From assembly GCF_964340395.1 (NCBI RefSeq), contig NC_135568.1, forward strand, positions 20,599,081 through 20,663,080: DNA of 64,000 nt. Direction: 5' to 3'. Below are positions 38,401 to 50,684 of this stretch, piece after piece. The DNA is from Glandiceps talaboti. Lineage: Eukaryota > Hemichordata > Enteropneusta > Spengelidae. The translations under genes were made by a program, and so were the position numbers. The first letter of the stretch is position 1. Every line of letters begins with the position of its first letter. The notes beneath the pieces are model-generated. The model was not told where the DNA came from. It saw nothing but the letters and a program-made list of their open reading frames with translations, and ran no database searches.

Positions 38401-40709
38401 TTGATACACTCTTCTAAAATACAATACAATTAGACGGATACACTCTTCTAAAATACAATACAATTAGATTGATATACTCTTCTAAAATACAATACAATTA
38501 GATTGATATACTCTTGTAAAATACAATACAATTAGACTGATACACTCTTCTAAAATACAATACAATTAGACAGATACACTCTTCTAAAATACAATACAAT
38601 TATCCAGATACACTCTTCTAAAATACAATACAATTAGACTGATACACTGTTGTAAAATACAATACAATTAGACGGAAAAACTCTTCTAAAATACAATACA
38701 ATTAGACGGATACACTCTTGTAAAATACAATACAATTAGATGGATACACTCTTGTAAAATATAATACAATTAGACTGATATACTCTTCTAAAATACAATA
38801 CAATTAGACGGATACACTTCTAAAATACAATACAATTAGACTGATATACACTTCTAAAATACAATACAATTAGACTGATACACTCTTCTAAAATACAATA
38901 CAATTAGATTGATACACTCTTCTAAAATACAATACAATTAGATTGATATACTCTTGTAAAATACAATACAATTAGACTGATACACTCTTCTAAAATACAA
39001 TACAATTAGACGGATACACTCTTGTAAATTACAATACAATTAGATGGATAAACTCTTCTAAAATACAATACAATTAGACGGATACACTCTTCTAAAATAC
39101 AATACAATTAGACGGATACACTCTTCTAAAATACAATACAATTATCCAGATATACTCTTGTAAAATACAATACAATTAGACGGATACACTCTTCTAAAAT
39201 ACAATACAATTAGATGGATACACTTCTAAAACACAATACAATTAGACGGATACACTCTTGTAAAATACAATACAATTAGATTGATATACTCTTGTAAAAT
39301 ACAATACAATTAGACTGATACACTCTTGTAAAATACAATACAATTAGACGGATACACTCTTCTAAAATACAATACAATTAGATGGATACACTTCTAAAAT
39401 ACAATACAATTAGATGGATACACTCTTGTAAAATACAATACAATTAGATTGATATACTCTTGTAAAATACAATACAATTAGACTGATACACTCTTCTAAA
39501 ATACAATACAATTAGACGGATACACTCTTCTAAAATACAATACAATTAGATGGATACACTTCTAAAATACAATACAATTAGACGGATACACTCTTCTAAA
39601 ATACAATACAATTATCCAGATACACTCTTCTAAAATACAATACAATTAGACTGATACACTCTTGTAAAATACAATACAATTAGACGGAAAAACTCTTCTA
39701 AAATACAATACAATTAGACGGATACACTCTTGTAAAATACAATACAATTAGATGGATACACTCTTGTAAAATATAATACAATTAGACTGATATACTCTTC
39801 TAAAATACAATACAATTAGACGGATACACTCTTGTGAAATACAATACAATTAGATTGATATACTCTTGTAAAATACAATACAATTATCCAGATACACTCT
39901 TCTAAAATACAATACAATTAGACTGATACACTCTTCTAAAATACAATACAATTAGACAGATACACTCTTGTAAATTACAACACAATTAGACGGATACACT
40001 CTTCTAAAATACAATACAATTATCCAGATACACTCTTCTAAAATACAATACAATTAGACGGATACACTCTTGTAAAATACAATACAATTAGACGGATACA
40101 CTCTTCTAAAATACAATACAATTAGACGGAAAAACTCTTCTAAAATACAATACAATTAGACGGATACACTCTTGTAAAATACAATACAATTAGATGGATA
40201 CACTCTTGTAAAATGTAATACAATTAGACTGATATACTCTTCTAAAATACAATACAATTAGACGGATACACTCTTGTAAAATACAATACAATTAGATTGA
40301 TATACTCTTGTAAAATACAATACAATTATCCAGATACACTCTTCTAAAATACAATACAATTAGACTGATACACTCTTCTAAAATACAATACAATTAGACG
40401 GATACACTCTTGTAAATTACAACACAATTAGACGGATACACTCTTCTAAAATACAATACAATTATCCAGATACACTCTTCTAAAATACAATACAATTAGA
40501 CGGATACACTCTTCTAAAATACAATACAATTAGACGGATACACTCTTCTAAAATACAATACAATTAGACGGATACACTCTTGTAAAACACAATACAATTA
40601 GATGGATACATTCTTCTAAAATACAATACAATTAGATTGATATACTCTTCTAAAATACAATACAATTAGACGGATACACTCTTCTAAAATACAATGCAAT
40701 TAGATTGAT
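29474..40709. repeat. 34-bp satellite, about 330 units, with higher-order repeats
   Basis: About 11.2 kb of units of mainly 34 bp: GATACACTCTTCTAAAATAC plus AATACAATTAGACG. Variant sites define unit types (CTTCT/CTTGT, AGACGG/AGATGG/AGATTG/AGACTG/TCCAGA, GGAAAAACTC, AAATATAATAC, TGTAAATTAC). A 32-bp form lacking CT (GATACACTTCT) recurs. Unit types repeat in long identical orders; for example 33721-35340 matches 35521-37140 with about four differences. The array lies inside a receptor intron and is interrupted near its right end by a BEL element; two more units follow at 47983-48047. Confidence 0.97.
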
Positions 40710-40731
40710 ACATCAAATCTCACCCGTAATA
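40710..40731 (+). mobile_element. 22-bp remnant of the BEL 5' LTR
   Basis: The sequence ACATCAAATCTCACCCGTAA plus TA is identical to the end of the 3' LTR at 47961-47982. To its left is the satellite (ATTAGATTGAT). The bases AC at the join fit both satellite and LTR, so a microhomology deletion is plausible. Confidence 0.88.
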
Positions 40732-40896
40732 TATTCTAACAAAGAGATCGTATTCAAGCAAGGACTGGATTCGGATTGCATTGACGAATACGAATTTGGA
40801 CTTGAAATACTCGTTGACAAGTGAACAGTGAATTTGGAATCGTGTCGGTTACCGTAAACTAAGAAGTCTAAAAGTAATATTAGTGATATTTGGACT

Positions 40897-43098
40897 ATGG
40901 CAACGTGCAGAAAGGCAACCAGTGATTCTGGAATGCCTAAGGAAACACACGAAGAAATTCATCACAGTCAGAGAAATATTCCTGTAAGTAGCAGATGGGA
41001 TAGAGAAGAAATAGTATTCCTTAACCGTAGGAGGGCAGGATTTGCATCCCGTGTAACTGTTAATTACAGCAAGCTGTGTAAAGCAGATGATGAAAATAAA
41101 TCAGTGGAAGAAATTGAAGAAGTAATGGGAGTACTAGAGGTTGCATTTCACAGGTTTAAAGAAGTACATATTCAGTATGTAGATCTCATTGTACCAGTGG
41201 ATCCAGATAAACTTGATCGCCTGGATCATTATCAAGAAATGGAAAATGTAGTTATGCAGGCAAGAGATCGTTGTGAAGCTGCATATTTTAGAATGACTGA
41301 TGGTGCTGATGTAGAAATCACCCCTCATGATAGTATTTCCCAGGTAGGCACATGCAAGCATTCCAAGGTCAGTAAAGCCAGTAGTAATGCATCCAGTACA
41401 CTTGCGAAATTGGCAGCCAAGAAGACTGCTTTGGCTGCTAAGGCCCAAATGGTGGAGGAGAAATATGCCACAGAAATGAAAATTAAAGAGAGAATGGGAC
41501 ACTTGATGTTAGAGCTACATCAAAGGAAAACTGAAGCCATTAAAAGGGCACAAGAGGCAGAATGGGAACTAGAAAAGAGAAAACAAGAGGCTGAGGAAAG
41601 TGCAATGGAAGCTGAAATAGAAAAGAAGCGCATGGAACTGATGGCAATGGCAGATATGCAGAAACTTGATATGGAAATTGAGTTAGAGGCTACTAGGGTA
41701 GAAGAAGAAACTTTAGCAAAGCTGATTGAAGGTGAGGCTATACCATCTGCCATAAAGGTAAAACCACTTTCTGATTATTCAGCTGCAGTGCCTCACAGTG
41801 TATCTGTTAATGCTATGAAGACACCAATGAGAGAACCGCCACATATTTCAACCTTGAACCCAGCTGCACCAGAATGGAAGTATATGCCACAAAGCTATCA
41901 ACAACAGAAACCCATAGTGGACACTACTTCCCGTTCAGAACAAGTCACCAAGTTGAAAGAGGGCACCAAGTATACTAGTACATATTTGCAGTCACCAAAA
42001 ACTCTGGCTGAGGATGTCACCAGCCAACAGGCAGACACGTCAGTTGTATCACATGAAACCCAAGATAGTCAAGAGGTTGGTCTGTCAGTTAATGAAAGAC
42101 ATATATTTGCGCAACGTCAACTCTTTGATGCCATTAGATTGCCTAAAACCAAGATTGCAGAGTTTGATGGTAATCCTTTGCGGTTTGCAGCTTTCATGAA
42201 CTCATTTGACAGTTTTGTTGACAAGTCTACAGTTACTGATGCAGACAAGCTTACTTGCCTAATGGGGTACTGTGTTGGGAAGGCCGCTAAAGTTATTGAG
42301 CCAAGTGCACTGATGGAGCCATCTGATGGTTATAGGAAAGCCAGAGAACTACATAAGAGACGTTTTGGTGATCCCTATACAATAAGTCAAGCATGTGTTA
42401 CTAAAATAGTCAGTGGACCACCCATAAAGCCAAATGATGGTGAAGCCCTGCGGGAATTTGCAGATGATGTTAGGGGATGTTTAGAAACACTCGGAGCTGT
42501 GGACAGGTTGAATGATGTTGATTCTCAGGAGAGAATGGTTAAAGTTATGTCACGACTGCCAATCTATTTACAGTCCAGATGGCGAAAGCAAGCATATAAA
42601 ACCAAGAAAGACAGAGCTAGGTATCCTGATTTTCAAGAGTGTGTTGAATTTCTTGAAATGGTAGCAGAAGAAGCTTGTGATCCTGTATTTGGGAAGATTG
42701 AAATACAGGCCAGAGGAAAGGTGGATAAAGGTCGTAAATCTGTTGCACGGGGTAAAGGTGCCAGCTTTAATGTTCAAGCTAGTAATAGCAATACATCTAA
42801 GACTGATCAAGTGACTTCTAACAAAACAGAAATACCCAGGTCACAGACCAAGATCAACTGCCACATTTGTAGCAAAGGACACTCACTCACAGTTTGTGAC
42901 CAGTTCAAGAAGATGACTCCTCAGAAACGAGTAGAAGCTGTGAAGAAAAGGGGATTATGTTATGGCTGCCTGGACTACAGCAACCATGGTTATCGCAAAT
43001 GTAGGCGAGCCAATGTGTGTCAAGTAAAGGATTGTGGTAAGAAGCATTCGGCCTTACTGCATGATGGTTTAGTTCCTGTACACAAAGCTGACTGGTGA
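40897..43098 (+). CDS. gag: BEL/Pao Gag polyprotein, 733 aa
   Basis: The frame opens 165 bp after the LTR remnant with ATG in a good context (GACTATGGC). A Lys/Glu-rich coiled-coil region lies at about residues 185-285. A capsid-like domain of the DUF1759 type, usual in BEL Gag, spans about 405-605 (FDGNPLRFAAFMNSFDSFVD, then LREFADDVRGCLETL). A zinc-binding region follows at about 654-725: CHICSKGHSLTVCDQF, CYGCLDYSNHGYRKC and CQVKDCGKKHSALLH. Gag forms the cytoplasmic particle that packages the RNA. BEL elements normally have one continuous Gag-Pol frame; here it stops at 43096 with TGA. Confidence 0.9.
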   Translation: MATCRKATSDSGMPKETHEEIHHSQRNIPVSSRWDREEIVFLNRRRAGFASRVTVNYSKLCKADDENKSVEEIEEVMGVLEVAFHRFKEVHIQYVDLIVPVDPDKLDRLDHYQEMENVVMQARDRCEAAYFRMTDGADVEITPHDSISQVGTCKHSKVSKASSNASSTLAKLAAKKTALAAKAQMVEEKYATEMKIKERMGHLMLELHQRKTEAIKRAQEAEWELEKRKQEAEESAMEAEIEKKRMELMAMADMQKLDMEIELEATRVEEETLAKLIEGEAIPSAIKVKPLSDYSAAVPHSVSVNAMKTPMREPPHISTLNPAAPEWKYMPQSYQQQKPIVDTTSRSEQVTKLKEGTKYTSTYLQSPKTLAEDVTSQQADTSVVSHETQDSQEVGLSVNERHIFAQRQLFDAIRLPKTKIAEFDGNPLRFAAFMNSFDSFVDKSTVTDADKLTCLMGYCVGKAAKVIEPSALMEPSDGYRKARELHKRRFGDPYTISQACVTKIVSGPPIKPNDGEALREFADDVRGCLETLGAVDRLNDVDSQERMVKVMSRLPIYLQSRWRKQAYKTKKDRARYPDFQECVEFLEMVAEEACDPVFGKIEIQARGKVDKGRKSVARGKGASFNVQASNSNTSKTDQVTSNKTEIPRSQTKINCHICSKGHSLTVCDQFKKMTPQKRVEAVKKRGLCYGCLDYSNHGYRKCRRANVCQVKDCGKKHSALLHDGLVPVHKADW

Positions 43099-43170
43099 GC
43101 CATGCGATGGTGAAGTAAAGAAGGTATATGTAGAAGCTGAAAGTTGTGCTTGTGGACCAGCACAGAGTGA
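43099..43170 (+). other. Frame-disturbed gag-protease junction
   Basis: Gag and pol are in the same reading frame, but this 72-bp piece contains stops in it (TGA at 43096 and 43168). A different frame is open from before 43096 to about 43213, which suggests one indel near each end. Two small compensating indels fit better than a programmed signal. No slippery site was recognised. Confidence 0.65.
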
Positions 43171-46100
43171 CAAACCTACATTAAAAGTAGCCCTGCCTAT
43201 ACTGTATCAGTTTATGTAAGAGGAAAGGGTCAGAGTAAGTTCATCAGAACTCAAGCACTCTTAGATTCTGGTAGTAATAGAACATTTTGTTCTACAGCTT
43301 TGGCTGATCAGTTACAGCTGAGAGGTCATGATACTACTTTATCCTTAGAAACTCTTGGAGAAGATAAAACTGTTGCTGCTGTAGAGTTGCAGTTAGAAAT
43401 AACGTCAACTACAGGTAGGCATAAAACATGCAAGATAGTTGACTTACCAAGAGTGTTTGCAATGAAGTCATTTCCTACATTGACAAGAAATGTAGCAATG
43501 GGTGATATCACCAAGTGGAGTCACTTGCAAGACCTGAAGTTACCACAAGATGATTTAGACAGTATATCCATTCTCATTGGTCAAGATGTTCCGACTGCAC
43601 TCATTGCATTAGAAGTTAGGTGTGGTCGACTTGATGACCCCTATGCTGTGAGAACAATCCTAGGCTGGACAGTGAATGGGCCTGTTGCAAAGTCAGCTGA
43701 TGAGCCTTTTATCAGCAACTTTATTCATGCAGGTCTGAAGAACAGAGATGACCGTTTAGAAGATCAGGTTGAGCAGTTCTGGAAGTTGGATAGTGGGCCA
43801 ATTTTGGCTAAGTATAAAACTCACCCTTCTCAAGATGATAATAGAGTAGTGAAGAAATGGAATGAGTCTATTTCCATGAAGAATGGTCATTATCATTTGG
43901 ACATTCCATTTAAGGAGTCAATACCAAAATTGCCTAATAATCAAAGACTGGCAGAAAGAAGACTGCAGAGTTTGGGAAGAAGACTAGCCAAGGACCCAGG
44001 TATTCAAGACCTGGTAGACAAAGGGTATGCTGAGAAGGTGCCGCTGGATCAGGTAGATAACCCAGAAGGAAGTGAATGGTATTTGCCGCATCATAATGTG
44101 GTTCATCCTGCAAAGCCAGACAAGTTTCAAATTGTGTTTGATTGTGCTGCAGAGTATGGAGGGACTTCCCTCAACAAAGAAGTTCTTCAGAGACCAGACC
44201 TTACTAATAACCTGATTGGTGTCCTACTACGCTTTAGGGAGAGGTCGGTTGCCATCATGGGAGATATAGAAGGCATGTTCCATCAGGTGAAGGTGTCCAA
44301 CAAACATAGAGATGCCTTAAGGTTTCTATTGTGGAAAGACGGAGAGATGGGAAGTGATCCAGAGGTCTTCAGAATGACAGTACACCTATTTGGAGGTCTT
44401 TGGAGTCCTAGCTGTGCCAGCTTTGCTCTTCGTAAGACAGCAGCAGACTACATACAAGACTTCCCACCTGAAGTGATTGACACAGTCAATAGAGATTTCT
44501 ATGTAGACGATTGTCTTAGGTCTTTGGATTCAGATGACCAGGCCATAGAAATGATAGTCAGTCTATGTGAGTTATTATTCAAGGGAGGTTTTCGTCTGAC
44601 TAAATGGTCCTCCAACAGCAAGAGGGTTTTCCGATCTGTACCATTTGAAGAACGAGCCAAAGAAGTGAAGTCTCTTGACTTAGACTCTGACGCCTTACCT
44701 GTAGAAAGAGCGCTGGGCATTCATTGGGATACTGAAGCAGATGTGTTTGGTATCAAAATACGACAGAAGACTCCAGTCTACACTCGTCGTGGACTGTTAC
44801 GAATCACCAGCTCTGTTTATGATCCCTTAGGATTTGTTAGTCCGTATGTTCTTCAAGCAAAGAAGATTTTCCAGGATGAGTGTAAACTTGGAAAGGTTTG
44901 GGATGATAATATAGATCCAGTAAACTGCCATAAGTGGGAAGCATGGCTGAAAGGATTGCCCAAACTGGAGAGGTTTAAAGTACCAAGATGTCTAATACCG
45001 GATGAGTTTGGTAAGGTAATGTGTGCACAATTGCATCACTTTGGAGATGCCTCAGAAGATGCCTATGGTGCTGCTTCCTACTTAAGAGTAGAAAATGTTG
45101 AAGGGAGAGTTCATTGTGCATTGGTGATGGCCAAGTCAAGGCTGGCTCCTATTCACCAAATAACAGTTCCTAGACTTGAACTGTGTGCGGCAGTAACAAC
45201 CATAAGGATGGACAGTCTTCTGAGAAATGAACTCAGTATGCCATTACAGGAATCAGTCTTCTGGACTGACAGTACAACTATCCTTCACTACATCTGGAGT
45301 AAGACAAAGCGGTTCCAGACCTTTGTAGCAAACAGGCTTGCCACAATTCATGAAGGTTCCAGTCCATCACAGTGGCGATATGTGAATTCCAAAGATAATC
45401 CTGCTGATGATGCCTCGAGAGGTTTGAATGCCAAAACTATGCTTGAGAGAAGAAGATGGTGTGAAGGGCCAGAGTTTTTATGGAAGAGTGAGGGTAATTG
45501 GCCATCTATGCCTGTATATTGTCCTAGCATGTTAGACGATAACAGTGAGGTTAAGAAGGAAACCAAATCCTGTGCAGCTGTTGTGAAGGGGGAAAATCCA
45601 GTTGACCGACTGTTGCATTTTTATTCTGATTGGTTCCGACTTCGCAAGGCAGTAGCGTGGTACAGAAGATTTGGTGAATGGTTGAAATGTGGAAAACCAA
45701 AATTGGGGACGTTCCTCACTGTAAAAGAGCTTCAAACTGCTGAGAGGGCTATCATCAGATACAGTCAGGAAATGCACTATGCATCAGAAATACAAAGCTT
45801 AAAAACAGGAAAGATAGTGTCAAAGAAAAGCTGTATATTTGGCTTGGAGCCATTCTATGACTGTGATGGCCTGCTGAAGATCGGTGGAAGACTTGATAAA
45901 GCACCCATTGCAGAAGCAGCTAAACACCCTATTATTGTTCCTAGAGACCATCATGTAACAGAGCTTATGGTCAGACACATCCATGAGTGGGAATCCTGTC
46001 ATAGAGGCAGAGAATTTGTGATGTCTGTTCTTCGCCAGAGGTATTGGATTCCTCATGCACGCCCCTTGGTGAAGAGAATATTATGAGAATGTGTCATTTG

Positions 46101-47064
46101 CAAGCGTCTAAGTGGAAGAATGCAAGATCAAAGAATGGCAGTATTACCAGTTGATAGAGTCACTCCACAGTATGCACCCTTTACTTGTACTGGAGTTGAC
46201 TGTTTTGGGCCATTCCTTGTTAAGAGAGGAAGATCACAGGAGAAAAGATATGGTTGTCTGTTTACATGTTTGACCATGAGAGCCATTCACCTTGAAAAAC
46301 TACAATCCATGGATGGAGATTCGTTTATCAATGCCTTGATACGGTTCATTGCTAGGAGAGGTAAACCAAAGAAGATCCGCTCAGATAACGGAAGCAACTT
46401 TGTTGGAGGTAACAGAGAGTTGAGAGAATCCATTCAGAGGTGGAATGACAGCCAGAAAACCAGACAGGAATTACTCATCCGTCAGATAGAATGGGAATTT
46501 AATCCTCCTACAGCCTCACATATGGGAGGAGCTTGGGAGCGACAGATCCGTACTGTTCGGTCTGTGCTAATGTCCATACTGAGAAATCAAGTTCTAGATG
46601 ATGAACGACTGGATATAATATTTGCAGAAGTTGAAAATGTTGTAAATAGTCGTCCACTTACACCTGTTTCAGATGACAATAAGGATTCACATGCATTGAC
46701 ACCCAATGATCTATTGCGTCCTGGTGAAGGTAATCTGTCATCACCAGGGATTTTCGGAAGCAAAGATGCCTATGGAAGACGCTGGAGACATGTCCAGTTC
46801 GTTGTAAATGAGTTCTGGAGGCGTTGGGTAAAGGAATATCTTCCAACTCTGATAAATCGTGCAAAATGGATTACCAAGAAGCGGAATATCCGGGTTGGAG
46901 ATATAGTAATCCTCCTTGATGAGTCTCAACATCGGATGTATTGGCCATTGGCTCGAGTACAGAAAGTTTTCCAGGCCAAAGATGGAGCTGTTCGATCAGT
47001 GGAGGTGAAGACTGCTTACGCAGAACGTGTGTGTAGACCTGTAACAAAGATCTGCTTATACTAG
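43171..47064 (+). pseudogene. pol: BEL/Pao Pol: protease, RT, RNase H, integrase
   Basis: The frame is open from 43171 to 46083, has a TGA at 46084-46086, and continues in the same frame to 47064. In order: aspartic protease with LLDSGSNRTFCS (about 43258); Pao-type reverse transcriptase with QIVFDCAAEYGGTSLN, AIMGDIEGMFHQV, and the catalytic FYVDDCL (about 44497); Pao RNase H with HHFGDASEDAYGAASYL and FWTDSTTILHYI; integrase zinc-binding H...H (HVTELMVRHIHEWESCHRG) and CVICKRL; DDE core with VDCFGPF, IRSDNGSNF and MGGAWERQ; and a C-terminal DUF5641-type domain (VGDIVILLDE, RMYWPLARVQKVF). The TGA lies between the His pair and the Cys pair of the zinc-binding part. Otherwise all catalytic residues are present. 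Confidence 0.92.
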
Positions 47065-47375
47065 AAGCTTCGAAGGAAGAGAACTAAGGAACACTAGACA
47101 CTTGATGATGAGACAAAATGTGTTTGTCGCCCAATTATTGCAAGACGTACGTTTATGGGACATGTGTAAGTTGCAAGTAAAAAAGTAACTAACACTCCGC
47201 ATATTCAACTCTAGATAAACCTTTATTTGGATAAAAAAAGGTTCAAACTTGCATGTATAAAATCTTAAATCTTGTTTAATTGTTCAAAGATTGTTACATT
47301 TATTACTTTATTGTTTATGAGTATTGTAATACTCATGGAAATGCTTACCCGTAAGGACGCATTTGAGGGGCGGCG
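47065..47375 (+). other. BEL 3' untranslated region with polypurine tract
   Basis: Between the pol stop and the 3' LTR. The last bases, ATTTGAGGGGCGGCG at 47361-47375, are purine-rich and adjoin the LTR start, the expected place for plus-strand priming. No further gene was seen. Confidence 0.65.
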
Positions 47376-47982
47376 TGTTACGGCCAAAAATAAGCCGTGT
47401 ATTTTTGTGTTTTGGTGTTAAATGCAAACTGACTATATTTACTCAACATTGATGTTTCCATGCATGCGAGTTCACTATTACACGTATATCAGCATTGCCG
47501 TCTAAGACATTACATCATCAATGTTTATATCTCGTACTTGCCAGCAATTCAAACAAGCATTGTAAGTGTGGTTCACTGTTCGCTGGGTCCATGTAGTCTA
47601 AAATTGACAGTTTATAGATGTTCACAGTTTCGTATATCTATAGTAGAAAACATAATAAGTATTTTGCAAAGGCATGATATTCTGCTTGGAGCGAACATCT
47701 TTGTTAGAATCGCAACTTTGACAACTTCGTTTTGTGACGAATCGTAGTACTTGAAATGTGCGAACACTGGAGATATATATGAACAACAACAGTAAAATGA
47801 GCGACTGGTCGACGGAGATTTTGCGGGACCCTGTAATGGCGACAGTGGACACCACAGACGTAGAATTTGTAGTTTGACCACAGCGGTTGCTAAATAAAGT
47901 TGGTATGTTGTTTACGTCAATGTTGTTTGATTTCTAACATGTTCAAAATGGACAAAATGAACATCAAATCTCACCCGTAATA
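47376..47982 (+). mobile_element. BEL 3' LTR, 607 bp
   Basis: It starts TGTTACGGCC after the polypurine tract and ends CACCCGTAATA. The ends form a short imperfect inverted repeat (TGTTACGG versus TATTACGG). The right boundary is fixed by the shared end with the 5' remnant and by the immediate return of the 34-bp satellite. The left boundary rests on the TG and the polypurine tract. Confidence 0.78.
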
Positions 47983-48047
47983 GGATACACTCTTGTAAAA
48001 TACAATACAATTAGATGGATACACTCTTCTAAAATACAATACAATTA
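47983..48047. repeat. 34-bp satellite, two units beyond the BEL element
   Basis: Two units of the same satellite as 29474-40709 in the same orientation. They show that the BEL element sits inside the array and that the array ended about 56 bp before the TM1 exon. Confidence 0.95.
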
Positions 48048-48102
48048 TAAATTTTCTTAAATGAAATATTCACTTTCTATGTATGTTTTTTGTTGGTTTC
48101 AG

Positions 48103-48200
48103 CCTTTCTTTTTGACGGCTGGCCGAACCATCTTATTGACATTTGATATGGTGGCTGGTTTTCTTTTCCTTGTTACATGCATTATGTTGACATTTAGAAA
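48103..48200 (+). CDS. Adhesion GPCR exon: TM1
   Basis: A 98-bp exon between TTGGTTTCAG and AAA|GTAAGT. It starts in phase 0, matching the end of the GPS exon, and ends in phase 2. It encodes a short linker (PFFLTAGRT) and a hydrophobic helix (ILLTFDMVAGFLFLVTCIML) ending TFRK. This is where TM1 lies in family B2 receptors, just after the GPS. The helix is followed by a positive FRK, as expected for the cytoplasmic end. Confidence 0.88.
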
Positions 48201-48819
<619 letters not shown>

Positions 48820-48919
48820 GTTGGTGTCTGACCATTATTTTCTTTGTTGGAATGTTTGTTTGTCATTTGCCTTTCATTCTATTATGGTGGCAATTGCTTT
48901 AAATGTGGAGAACAATTCG
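48820..48919 (+). CDS. Adhesion GPCR exon: TM2
   Basis: A 100-bp exon. Its first base completes the Lys codon begun in the previous exon; the end is phase 0 at AATTCG|GTAAGA. It encodes LVSDHYFLCWNVCLSFAFHS followed by IMVAIALNVENNS. The pattern R-K-L-x-S-D-x3-L-x2-N-x-C-L-S matches ICL1 and TM2 of family B2 receptors. The trailing ENNS, with the following T, gives an N-glycosylation sequon in the first extracellular loop. Confidence 0.88.
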
Positions 48920-48949
48920 GTAAGATGACGATGCTATAAAGTTGAATAT

Positions 48950-49385
48950 AATGAAGTTCTGTGTCTGTTTACCTGTTATGTTGTGTGTCTGTTTACCTGT
49001 TATGTTGTGTGTCTCTTTACCTGTTATGTTGTGTGTCTGTTTACCTGTTATGTTGTGTGTCTGTTTATCTGTTATGTTGTGTATCTGTTTACATGTTATG
49101 TTGTGTGTCTCTTTACCTGTTATGTTGTGTGTGTTTACATGTTATGTAATATGTCTGTACCTGTTATGTTGTGTGTCTGTACCTGTTGTATGTCTGTACC
49201 TGTTATGTTGTGTGTCTGTACCTGTTATGTTGTGTCTGGACCTGTTATGTTGTGTGTCTGTACCTGTTATGTGTCTGTACCTGTTATGTTGTGAGTCTAT
49301 ACCTGTTATGTTGTGTGGCTGTACCTGTTATGTTGTGAGTCTATACCTGTTATGTTGTGTGTCTGTACCTGTTATGTTCACACAT
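48950..49385. repeat. 24-bp minisatellite, about 18 copies, decaying to 22 bp
   Basis: Units read TGTGTCTGTTTACCTGTTAT plus GTTG. From about 49150 they shorten by loss of TT to about 22 bp, and a few are shorter. It starts 30 bp after the TM2 exon donor. Frames across it (LLCCVSVY type) are repeat artefacts. Confidence 0.93.
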
Positions 49386-49419
49386 TGGCACAGGTTTTAG
49401 CACAACTGAACTGGTAAGG

Positions 49420-50680
49420 TTCTGAGCAAAGTGTCTGTCTGTCCATGTGTGTGTGTGGATGTGTGTCTAAACAACTTTAAGTCAAAAACTGCTTGACCAA
49501 TTGCCATGATATTTGTTGGGTTTATTACCTTGGGTGTCTAGTTGGGAAATTGTTCAAATCAAAATGATCTTACCTTTGGTATGTGATTTTGGTAAAAAAA
49601 ATGTTATTTTTGGTCAAAAAACTTTAACTCCAAAACTACCAGGCAGATCGGTCTGAAATTTAGTTGGAATGTTCTTAAAAGTAAGATTTGTTCATGACAT
49701 GATGATCCCAATAGTGATATGCAAATTAGGGATGAAAATGTGTCTTTTTGGTAAAAAATCTTTAATTCCTTAACTACTCAGCAGATTGGGCTGAAATTGG
49801 TTAGAACATTTTTCAGGGTGTTTATACTAAAAAGTGTTCATGACATGATGATCCAATCAATAATATGCAAATTAGAGCTAAAAATGTGTCTTTTTGGTGA
49901 AAAATCTATAATTCCAAAAGGTAGCAAGCAGATTGGGCTGAAACGTATTAAATGGGGATGCATTTCGTCATGTGTAGATGAAGCTGTATTTACAATGTGA
50001 TAATCCCATTAGTGATATGCAAATTAGGTCTAAAAATGTCAATTTTGGTCAAAAGCTTATATCTTGAATCTGTTTGGTGAATGAAGTTGAAACTTGGTGG
50101 GGGGGGGGGGGGGTTCTGGAGGTGTTATTCTACAGTTGTTGTTAAAAACATTTTACAACATTTGGCCTTAGCAACCATAACCACATCCTTAGCAACAGTG
50201 AAATGATTATGCATATTTGTGTTGTGTGTGTATAAACATATCAACAACCAATAGACCAATTGCCATGATATTTAGTGGGTATATTACAAATTTTGTGGGA
50301 ACATTCTTAAAGGTGTTTTAGAAAAAAAAATGTTCATGACATGATGATCCCACCAGTGATATGCAAATTTGGGCTAAAAATGTGTCTTTTTGGTCAAAAA
50401 TCTTTAATTCCAAATATACTGAGCAGATGGGGCTGAAATTTAATGGGGATGCACCTGGGGGTATAAAAATGAAGAAATATTAAGCATATGATGATTTCAT
50501 CTGTGATATGCAAATTAGGTGTAAAAATGTGAATTTTGGTCAAAAACTCATATCTCAAAAAGCACCTGGTCAATGAGACTGAACCTTGGTGATAAAAATA
50601 TTTTGATACAATTGGCCCTAGCAGCCATGACCACACGCTTAGAAACAACCAAATGCCAGTATATTTTGGTTGAATAACAT
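49420..50680. repeat. Diverged tandem repeat of about 140-150 bp
   Basis: Recurring landmarks GCAGATTGGGCTGAAATT, TGTTCATGACATGATGATCC, AGTGATATGCAAATTAGG and AAAATGTGTCTTTTTGGT appear at about 140-150 bp spacing for roughly seven copies. There is a poly-G run at about 50098-50112. It lies in the receptor intron and shows no gene. Confidence 0.82.
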
Positions 50681-50684
50681 CATT

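Larger units (their letters stand above)
40710..47982 (+). mobile_element. BEL/Pao LTR retrotransposon, 5' LTR almost deleted
   Basis: Gag, protease, reverse transcriptase, RNase H, integrase and a 607-bp 3' LTR are present in BEL/Pao order. The same 34-bp satellite flanks both sides, so the element inserted into the satellite. The 5' LTR is reduced to its last 22 bp (40710-40731), identical to the end of the 3' LTR. The coding region is close to intact, with an intact 733-codon gag, a disturbed gag-protease junction and one stop in pol. Without a 5' LTR promoter the copy is not expected to transcribe itself. Confidence 0.93.

Noticed and set aside
15751-40709. Tandem arrays as CRISPR
   Set aside because: The units are head-to-tail without unique spacers, there are no cas genes, and the DNA is eukaryotic.
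29474-40709. 34-bp satellite as a centromere
   Set aside because: Higher-order repeats are present, but the array lies within a gene intron and nothing else indicates centromere function.
40897-47064. BEL element as an endogenous retrovirus with an envelope gene
   Set aside because: No reading frame for an envelope protein lies between the pol stop at 47064 and the 3' LTR at 47376.
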